Shown here: one piece after another, positions 21,028 to 29,183 of the stretch
Position numbering within the stretch: position 1 is the stretch's first letter
Layout of the letters: each line of letters opens with the position of its first letter
Notes under the pieces: generated by a model
The model's database searches: none
What the model was told of the DNA's origin: nothing
The model's input: the letters and a program-made list of their open reading frames with translations, nothing else
Position numbers and translations under genes: made by a program
Source of the DNA: Craterostigma plantagineum
Taxonomy: Eukaryota; Streptophyta; Magnoliopsida; Lamiales; Linderniaceae
Assembly: GCA_027422505.1 (NCBI GenBank)
Contig: JAPQWV010000367.1
Location: 553,001-617,000 of the forward strand
Direction: 5' to 3'
DNA length: 64,000 bases

Positions 21028-24000
21028 ATGGAGGATAACGTCGCTCATGATGGAGACATGTTCAAGCTCACCGCCAACAACTACTCATATTGGAAGCCGA
21101 TGATGGAGGATCATCTATACTGCAAGGATTTGCATGAGCCCATCATCAACAAAGAGAAGGTGGAAGGCAAGAGCGACGCTCAATGGGAGCTACTGAATCG
21201 GAAGGCTGTCGCTATGACCCGTAAGTACATCGACAAATCCCTCTTCGAGCATGTGTCCACTTACACGAATGCTTATGAATTATGGACAAAGCTTGAGTCC
21301 ATGATTCAAAAGAAAACTCCTCGTAATAAGGCCAACTTAGTTCGACGGTTGGTGAAGTTGGAGTATAAGGATGGTCATAGTATGATTGAACACTTGAACA
21401 ATTTCAAGGGGCTCGTAAATCAATTAACAAAAATTGAGATGAAGATTGATGACGAGTTGCAAGCCCTTCTACTCCTTAGTTCCTTGCCGGAAAGTTGGGA
21501 CACACTCGTGGTTTTGCTTAGTAACTCAGCTCCGGAAGGAAAGCTGACCATGGACACCGTCAGTGATAGTCTTCTTGGTGAAGAAACAAGGAGAATGGAA
21601 CGAGGTGAGTCTATGCATCCTGAGGCTAATGTTATCGAGAACCGGGGTAGGAATGAGACTCGTGGACGCAGTAAGAGCCGAGATCCGCAACAATCTCGAG
21701 GTAGGTCCAAGTCACGCCCGAAGATCACATGCTACTACTGTGAAAGAATGGGCCACAGGAAAATGGAGTGTCGATCCCTCAAAAGAGATCAAAAGGCCGG
21801 TAACGTCAAACCAGACCAAGTCAGCCCAACGAAGAAGCAAGAAGAGAAGAGTACCACTGCCGTAGTCAAAGAAGATCTGCTATATCTCGTTGGAGAAGGT
21901 AATATCCTCAACATTGCTTATGATGATAGTTCTTGGATTATCGATTCTGGTGCTTCCTTCCATGTCACTCCCCATGGAAGTTTCTTCTCATCCTACCAAA
22001 GTGGTGACTTTGGTACGGTTCAAATGGGAAACCAAGATAGGAGCAAGATAGTTGGGATAGGAGATATCGTCCTGACAACTAGCACTGGATGCAAAATTGT
22101 TCTAAAAGATGTGAGGCACGTTCCGGCCATGCGCCTCAATCTTATCTCCGCTGGTAAGCTAGACGATGCTGGTCTGATGAATTACTTTGGTAAAGGAAAA
22201 TGGAAGCTCACCAAAGGAAGTCTAGTCATGGCTCGAGGAAAGAAGGAAGGATCGTTGTACGTGATGCAAGCTAAGCTCTGTAAAGGAGAGATAAATATAA
22301 CCACTAATGACATAGAGGTATGGCATAAACGACTTGGTCACATCAGTGAGAAGGACCTTCATATACTTGCTCGAAAACAACTCCTCCCGGACGTGAAATG
22401 TAAGTCACTTGATCCTTGTGAACACTGTTTAGCTGGAAAACAACATATGGTTGCTTTCCAAAGATCTTCCCCACCCACAAGGAGAAAGAATATCCTCGAC
22501 CTTGTACACACTGATGTGTGCTCAATGTCCGAGAGATCTATTGGTGGTGCATTGTACTTTGTGACCTTCATTGATGATCATTCAAGGAAGGTCTGGCTGC
22601 ACCTGTTAAAATTCAAGGATCAAGTGCTTGACGCATTCAAGGAATTCCACGCTCTAGTAGAACGTGAGACTGGACGAAAGATCAAGTGTGTACGATCTGA
22701 CAACGGAGGTGAGTATAGAGGTCCCTTTGAAGCCTATTGCAAGAGATATGGCATTAGGCTAGAGAAGACTCCACCCAAGACACCACAATTGAATGGGCTA
22801 GCTGAGAGAATGAATAGAACAATTGAAGAAAGGGTTCGCTGCATGCTCTCTCAGGCTAGTTACCCAAGTCCTTTTGGGGAGAAGCTATAATGGCCGCAGT
22901 TGACATTGTCAACCTCACACCATCAGTTCCTTTGAATGGCGCCATCCCAGAGAAAGACTAGACGGGCAAAAAGGCTTCATACAATCATCTCAAGGTGTTT
23001 GGATGTAGAGCATTTGTTCACATCCCCAAAGACGAGCGAGCCAAGCTCGATTCAAAGACTAAGGAGTGCATATACCTTCGCTCACCCAAGGATGATTTCG
23101 GCTACCGGCTATGGGATCCAAACAACAAGAAGGTTGTTCGTAGCAGAGATGTCATCTTCTTCGAAAACCAAACAATTGAAGACATTAAAAACTCGGAGAA
23201 GCCAAGATTGAGAAGCAACAAAACCACTGAACTCATTCCAGATCAACATGAGGATAACACACCTCAAGACAATGATGCTGAAGACCATGGGCCTGTGTTA
23301 GAACAAAACAACCAGGAAACTCATGATGAATCAACTCAGGAAGATCCTCAATCTAGTTCTCTGCCAGCACCAAAGCCGAGGCGATCCTCAAGGGAGAGAA
23401 GACCATCCACTCGGTACAGCACCGAGGAGTACGTGATGCTCACGGATGAGGGGGAGCCACAAAGCTACAAAGAAGCAATAAGTGATATTCATAAGGAAGA
23501 GTGGAAAAGAGCCATGCAAGAAGAGATGCAATCCTTGCATGAGAATCACACTTATGAACTTGTGGAGCTGCCAAAAGGGAGAAGAGCCTCAAAGAATAAG
23601 TGGGTATATCGAATCAAGACTGAAGATAGGAGCTCAAAGCCTCGCTACAAAGCTCGGTTAGTTGTTAAAGGATTTGGTCAAGAAAAAGGCATCGACTTTG
23701 AGGAAATATTCTCTCCCGTGGTAAAGATGTCATCCATCCGAGTTGTCCTTGGCCTGGCAGCGGCACAAGATTTGGAGATTGAACAACTCGATGTCAAGAC
23801 AGCGTTCCTTCACGGTGACCTAAAGGAAGAGATCTACATGGAGCAGCCCGAGGGGTTCAAAGTTCCGGGTAAGGAAAACCTAGTATGTCGCCTCATGAAG
23901 AGTTTATATGGCCTCAAACAAGCACCGAGATAGTGGCACAAGAAATTTGAGTCCTTCATGGCAGAGCATGATTTTACAAAGACAAAGAGCGATCATTGTG

Positions 24001-25019
24001 TCTTCATAAGGAGGTATGCAAGTGGCGACTTTCTCATACTTCTACTTTATGTTGATGATATGTTGATTATTGGACAAGATCGCATAAAGATAGATGCTTT
24101 GAAGAAAGATCTAAGCAAGAGTTTTGCCATGAAAAATTTGGGATCGGCTAAAGAAATCCTTGGAATGAGAATAACTCGTGATAGATCGAAGAGACTGTTG
24201 TGGCTATCCCAAGAGAGGTACATTGAAAAAGTGTTGGAACGGTTCAACATGAACAAATCAAAGCCGGTAAACACACCACTTGCTGGTCACTTTAGGTTGA
24301 GTTCGAAGCAAAGTCCCGCAAGTGAGAAAGAAAAGGAGGAAATGAAGAAGATTCCATACTCATCTGTAGTAGGCAGTCTCATGTATGCAATGATATGCAC
24401 GAGACCAGATATCGCCTATGCAGTTGGAGTTGTTAGTCGTTTCTTGGCCAACCCAAGGAGTGAACACTGGGTAGCGGTCAAATGGATCCTCCGATATTTA
24501 CGTGGAACTTCCAAAAGATGTTTATGCTTTGGAAAAGGAAAACCTGTGTTAGAAGGATACACAGATGCAGACTTGGCCGGTGATATTAATTCAAGAAAAT
24601 CAACATCGGGATACCTAACTACTTTCGCAGGGGGAGCTGTTTCCTGGCAATCAAAGCTGCAAAAGTGTGTTGCATTATCCACCACAGAGGCAGAGTACAT
24701 CGCAGCTACTGAAGCTTGCAAGGAGATGCTGTGGATGAAGAACATGTTGCTCGAGTTGGGAATAGATCAAGAAAAGTACATGTTGAAGTGCGACAATCAA
24801 AGTGCAATTTACTTGGCGAAGAACTCAACATTTCATTCTCGCACGAAGCACATCGACATAAGGTATCATTGGATCCGAGAAGTCGTCGAGGAAAAGAAAT
24901 TGCATCTTGACAAGGTTCACACAGATGAGAACTGGTCAGACATGATGACCAAGGTAATACCGACAAAGAAGTTCGAAGATTGCTGTCAAGGTGCAGGTTT
25001 GCTACAATTCCCCAATTAA
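21028..25019 (+). pseudogene. Element A gag-pol polyprotein, copy 3, one frameshift and two stops
   Basis: Gag, knuckle, protease and most of integrase are open to about 22857, where one A is missing. Further on, TAG stops replace sense codons at 22959-22961 (a Trp codon in copies 1 and 2) and at 23931-23933 (a Leu codon in the reverse transcriptase). The rest of RT and RNase H is open from 23958 to 25019. None of these lesions occurs in copies 1 or 2, and theirs are absent here, so they arose after the triplication. Confidence 0.92.
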
Positions 25020-25036
25020 GTCAGGAGGGGGAGATT

Positions 25037-25314
25037 TGTTGGGATCCCTCCTTAATTGGAGAGGTTCTAGAAAATTGCAGAGAATCCTAGAAAAGTCTAG
25101 AACTCTCTAGAAGCTTGCGGAATAGTATGGAATCCTCTAGAATATTCTGGAGATGTGTGGAACCTTCCGGAATCTTATGGAAGAGTATGGAAGCATATGG
25201 AAGGGAATGGAAGGTGTAGAGATTCCTTGGAGTTCTCTAGAATATGTAGAGTATTCTAGAAGAATACTCTCCACCATTCATTATGGAGGTGGAGTAGTAT
25301 AAATAGGAGTAGAG
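25037..25314 (+). repeat. Element A 3' LTR, left part (unit 3)
   Basis: Same 278 bp as in units 1 and 2; TAGAG at 25310-25314 is the left copy of B's target duplication. Confidence 0.92.
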
Positions 25315-25732
25315 TGTTGGGCTTAGGCCCATGTTTGTGCCTTTGTTGTTTATCCCACACCGGATAGAACAAGAAGGCATGAGGGTTCCCTCTCCTATAT
25401 AAGGAGGGCTATACCCTGATTTATAGGCACACCAACACATTAGAAAGTTATTTGTGTTAACAATTAACTCTAGGAAAATTCCCTTTGGGTGAGAGTTGGG
25501 TTAGCGGGTGAAATAACTTTCGGGTCGTTGTTGTCGGGTTTTGGGTGTAGGCGAGCGTAGAAGAATTGTGTGATTGTAATATTCACATAGTGAATTTTCT
25601 GCGGCCTTGTTGCCCGGGTGGTTTTTCCCTCTTCGTTAACAGAGGGTTTTCCACGTTAAATCTTTGTGTTCTCCAGTTTATTATTTCCGACGGATCTTGG
25701 GCGGAATTTCGGTACGGCCGGATTTCCCAACA
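25315..25732 (+). repeat. Element B 5' LTR
   Basis: 418 bp. TTCTCCAG at 25669-25676 is the sequence used as junction in the two internal duplication breakpoints. TATATAAGG at about 25396 is a likely TATA box. Confidence 0.9.
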
Positions 25733-25865
25733 AGTGGTACGAGGTTAAACCTAGTTTGTTCGTGCGGTGGAGCTAGCGACGGGTGGAGCTTGAGTGCAGA
25801 AGGGTTTTCGACAGACGAGTTGCTGTTCCGTTTTCTGCAAAGTTCTTGTTCGCTAATCCACAAGG

Positions 25866-26717
25866 ATGTCCGGAAGTAGATTTTCAAATCTGGCGAGGTT
25901 TGATGTGGAGAAGTTCGACGGAAGAATCAATTTTGGCTTGTGGCAAGTGCAAGTCAAGGATGTGTTGATTCAGTCGGGGTTACACAAGCCTTTGAAGGGC
26001 AAGGAAGTTCCTAAAGGCGGTGATACCAGCAGCACTGAGGAAACAGCTGGGAGCAAATCTGGAATGAGCAACGACGATTGGGAGGAACTGAATTTGAGAG
26101 CGGCAAGTGTGATACGACTGTGTCTGGCCAAGAATGTTCTTGCAAACGTGCATGGAATTTCGGCGGCAAAAGCATTGTGGGAGAAGCTTGAGGAGTTGTA
26201 TCAGACTAAAGGCGTCTCGAATAGGGTGTATCTGAAGGAGCAATTTCACACATTGCGGATGACTGAAGGTCAGAGTATTTCAGATCACTTAAGCGTTCTC
26301 AATGGAATCGTCCCGGAGCTGGAATCCATTGGAGTGAAGATTGACGATGAGGATCAGGCGTTGAGACTCATCTGGTCTCTTCCACCTTCTTATGAACACA
26401 TGAAGCCGATCTTGATTCATGGGAAGGAGAAGATTGTATTTTCTGAAGTCACCGGTAAACTTCTTGCGGAGGAGAGAAGGCTAGATGGTGGACGGAACAA
26501 TTCACCGGAAGATCAAGCTTTGTTCGTCGGTGGCGGAAAGAAGAGGAACTCCAAGGGGAAGCAAGCTGCAATTTGCTGGATGTGTGGACAATCTGGGCAC
26601 GTGAAAAGAAATTGTCTGAAAGGTGGAGCAGGTTCGGCAAGCAGCTCCAAGTCGGTAAGTGAAGATACCGAGAAAGACGCTAATTTTGTCTCTCTCTCCA
26701 CGGATGAGTTTTTCTGA
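25866..26717 (+). CDS. Gag protein of element B
   Basis: 283 aa, intact. Contains the copia gag (UBN2-type) region, about residues 40-200, and a CX2CX4HX4C zinc knuckle (CWMCGQSGHVKRNC, about residue 237). Gag packages retrotransposon RNA into cytoplasmic particles. The frame ends shortly after the knuckle, without protease. Retention of an uninterrupted gag in a pol-less element suggests it was selected for, or that the element is very young. Confidence 0.88.
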   Translation: MSGSRFSNLARFDVEKFDGRINFGLWQVQVKDVLIQSGLHKPLKGKEVPKGGDTSSTEETAGSKSGMSNDDWEELNLRAASVIRLCLAKNVLANVHGISAAKALWEKLEELYQTKGVSNRVYLKEQFHTLRMTEGQSISDHLSVLNGIVPELESIGVKIDDEDQALRLIWSLPPSYEHMKPILIHGKEKIVFSEVTGKLLAEERRLDGGRNNSPEDQALFVGGGKKRNSKGKQAAICWMCGQSGHVKRNCLKGGAGSASSSKSVSEDTEKDANFVSLSTDEFF

Positions 26718-27049
26718 GAGAGACAAGGGCGTCCTTATGGCATGTCGCTAAGTGTCATGAGAGAGGGCGCATTACTATTAGCGGGTCCACAGTTTACACA
26801 CGGGCATTGGTTTGGCGTTGATGCAAGGTGTGTGGTGGAAATTTCGTGTCGAGGGCTGATGAACTTCCTGGCAAGCCAAGCGTGGAAGTTGCACCATAGA
26901 TTTCAGCAAGGTTATTTCGACATGGGCCGAAGAAATGCTTGGATGTGATTCCAAGTGGATATGCTTTTATGGTGGAGCATGGTAGCGGAAGCTATGTGGA
27001 CCTTCGCCAAGTGAAGGTGTCAAGGCGGACAAAGTCACAAGGTGGAGGT
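26718..27049 (+). other. Non-coding 3' interior of element B
   Basis: About 330 bp between the gag stop and the 3' LTR. No RT, integrase or RNase H motif in any frame. It ends with the purine-rich tract needed for plus-strand priming. Confidence 0.7.
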
Positions 27050-27467
27050 TGTTGGGCTTAGGCCCATGTTTGTGCCTTTGTTGTTTATCCCACACCGGAT
27101 AGAACAAGAAGGCATGAGGGTTCCCTCTCCTATATAAGGAGGGCTATACCCTGATTTATAGGCACACCAACACATTAGAAAGTTATTTGTGTTAACAATT
27201 AACTCTAGGAAAATTCCCTTTGGGTGAGAGTTTGGTTAGCGGGTGAAATAACTTTCGGGTCGTTGTTGTCGGGTTTTGGGTGTAGGCGAGCGTAGAAGAA
27301 TTGTGTGATTGTAATATTCACATAGTGAATTTTCTGCGGCCTTGTTGCCCGGGTGGTTTTTCCATCTTCGTTAACAGAGGGTTTTCCACGTTAAATCTTT
27401 GTGTTCTCCAGTTTATTATTTCCGGCGGATCTTGGGCGGAATTTCGGTACGGCCGGATTTCCCAACA
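27050..27467 (+). repeat. Element B 3' LTR
   Basis: 418 bp, followed by the TAGAG duplication and then the resumed LTR of element A. Confidence 0.92.
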
Positions 27468-27472
27468 TAGAG

Positions 27473-27774
27473 GCCTCCATTCCTAACCATCCTAGCAAAA
27501 AGAGAGAATCCACTTCATAGAGTGAGAAAGCTAGAGAGTTAGAGAGCCTCTTTGAGAGAGAAGAGAGATAGCTTGGGAAGTTTCGATCCTTAAGCTTGAG
27601 TGAGCCACTATTGAGTGACACAATTTTGTAATATTCTCGTAAATCCTACTATTCCTTTGTATAGTGGAAGAATCTCCATATTGGAGAATTAAATCGTGTG
27701 CTCCCATTACTACCTTAATTCCTAAGTGCCTATCTTAACTTCACGAAGCGGGAACGTCAGGAGGTTTCCCAACA
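27473..27774 (+). repeat. Element A 3' LTR, right part
   Basis: The remaining 302 bp of A's LTR, ending CCCAACA, followed by GTATT (27775-27779), the right target duplication of A. This part was not included in the duplicated unit. Confidence 0.92.
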
Positions 27775-27779
27775 GTATT

Positions 27780-28286
27780 GATCATTGGAGACGGTAATGA
27801 CGTTTTATCCATAATGTGTGCAGTCGACATTTGGTCAAATCAATCGAAACATGTTTTTCACTTCACTAAAACGCAAAAATGTATGGTTTAGTTTGTTTTA
27901 TCATCGTTATTACGCTCATTGATTGTATATATAAATATTATTGGAAAGTCGTCACGTTTCTACCTCTTGCAGGTGGCCGTCCAAGATGGGTTAAAAAGGG
28001 TTATATATATTTGATTGTTACAAGACAGAATGTCTCGGCCACTCAATTTTAATCAACACGTACTTGCATTAATTGATTATATTATATTCCAAAATTGTCG
28101 GCACAAAACCAACTAGTTTTTATTACAATTTCTAATATGTATGTATACATGTAATGTAATGTGTGTAATATGCTTTTCTTTCATCTCATGTTAGACATCG
28201 AAGTCAAATGTGGAGTTAGGCAGCCCCAATTGAAATTCACTTTCGTGCGAACCTGCCATCAAAGTCTCAAGTTATTATTGGTTTAC
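27780..28286 (+). other. Host sequence downstream of element A, with a candidate second exon
   Basis: The continuation of the interrupted host locus. A pyrimidine-rich run ending CTCTTGCAG precedes 27973, and the frame that would follow the first exon in phase (VAVQDGLKRVIYI) stops at 28012-28014. A 30-residue product is possible but unsupported by any family I know. The rest is AT-rich and non-coding. Confidence 0.25.
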
Positions 28287-28812
28287 TAACTCGTATAATT
28301 ATTATACGAGTTAGTAACTCGTATTCTGTTTATATGACGTATAAAGAATATACGAGTTAGTAACTCATAAAAATATTATACGAGTTACTTACTCATAAAA
28401 TAGAGATACGAGTTACTAACTCGTACAAAAACTATACGATTTACGCCACGTCCTCCCGACTAGTAACTCGTATAATTATTATACGAGTTAGTATTGTGGG
28501 GAGAAAACATAGGCATATCTTGGTACTAACTCGTATAATTAGAATACGAGTTACTTGTCCAAGTTGGGCTGACATGGCATTTCAAGTAACTCGTATTCTC
28601 CGTAACTCGTACCTTAGGATTACGAATTACTTTAGCTATGGAAATGGTGATAATCTGTATTTATTTTTAGTTTTTAGTTTTAGCCACGGAAATGTCGTCG
28701 CTAAAGAGGAAAAACAAAAAAATAAAAAGAAATAAATAAATACAGATTAGCGACGACATTTCCGTCGCTAAAAGTAACTCGTAATCCTAAGTTACGACTT
28801 ACGAGTTACTGC
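28287..28812. repeat. Cluster of palindromic TAACTCGTATA repeats with a fold-back unit
   Basis: At least a dozen copies of TAACTCGTA or its complement TACGAGTTA occur in about 520 bp. Two are perfect 27-bp palindromes with 13-bp arms (TAACTCGTATAAT) and a 1-nt loop, at 28287-28313 and 28464-28490. On the right, about 28612-28670 is inverted at about 28728-28795 (shared CTTAGGATTACGA, GGAAATG and AATCTGTATTTATT), with a third CGGAAATGTCGTCGCTAA block between. The whole can fold on itself. No target duplication is evident; it may be a fold-back element or a composite MITE. Confidence 0.6.
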
Positions 28813-29175
28813 GCGTGGTGCCGAGGGTGCCCACCTATGGTGCGCTCGCGGTGCCAAGGCATCCCGCCCGCGGTTTTTGTTCCAAAATCAATATCATATA
28901 TATTCGAAACAAGCAAACTGGACATGTGACATTGATATCTTTTTAATGTTTAGTTCGCTTTCGTCGGTAAATCCTATTAATAAAAAGTACGGAGGCCTCT
29001 CGCCCAAAAAGAAGCCCTTGATATCGAAGGCGAGTATCAAATTTTTTATTACTATAACAAAATTAGATTATTAATATTAATATAGGAGTAGTTTCAAATC
29101 GAGCACATATATCTAATAAGGTCCTTGTAAATCTTATAGGACCATGAAAGAGCCTTCTTTGACTCGGCTGATTGG
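28813..29175. other. Intergenic stretch before the hAT element
   Basis: A GC-rich 70 bp (GGTGCCGAGGGTGCCC and similar) follows the palindrome cluster, then AT-rich sequence. No gene or RNA seen. Confidence 0.4.
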
Positions 29176-29183
29176 GCTCTATG

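Larger units (their letters stand above)
9160..25668 (+). repeat. Tandem triplication, three units of about 5.50 kb
   Basis: Unit 1 is 9160-14660, unit 2 is 14661-20164 and unit 3 is 20165-25668 (5501, 5504 and 5504 bp). Each begins at TTCTCCAG in the host upstream region, then has the host first exon, the 5' LTR and coding region of copia element A, the first 278 bp of A's 3' LTR, and the first about 360 bp of element B's LTR. The two internal junctions (14661-14668, 20165-20172) lie in TTCTCCAG, which occurs both in B's LTR (25669-25676) and in the host region (9160-9167). The units differ by scattered substitutions and small indels, so they are real separate copies and recent. Confidence 0.93.
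25315..27467 (+). mobile_element. Copia-type element B, gag-only LTR retrotransposon nested in element A
   Basis: Two 418-bp LTRs (25315-25732 and 27050-27467), TGTTGGGC...CCCAACA, flanked by TAGAG (25310-25314, 27468-27472). The LTRs differ at about three positions. The 1317-bp interior encodes only a gag with zinc knuckle; protease, integrase, RT and RNase H are absent. A purine-rich tract (AAGGTGGAGG) precedes the 3' LTR. The layout fits the TR-GAG class of non-autonomous elements. The site after the 5' LTR (GTGGTACGAGG) is an imperfect match to the usual Met-tRNA primer site. Confidence 0.92.
20394..27774 (+). mobile_element. Ty1/copia element A, copy 3, interrupted by element B
   Basis: 5' LTR 20394-20974, gag-pol 21028-25019, 3' LTR in two parts (25037-25314 and 27473-27774) separated by element B. 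Target duplication GTATT is found at 20389-20393 and 27775-27779, so both outer ends are known. Apart from B, the 5' and 3' LTRs differ at about two sites in 580 bp, indicating a very young insertion. Confidence 0.93.

Noticed and set aside
9160..25668. Triplication as a simple assembly duplication
   Set aside because: The units carry different substitutions, indels and stops, and the junctions fuse two sequences at a shared 8-mer. An artefact would give identical copies. It still deserves long-read proof.
28287..28560. CRISPR-like array (regular TAACTCGTATA repeats)
   Set aside because: Repeats are both-strand palindromes at irregular spacing with no unique equal-length spacers, in a plant nuclear context.
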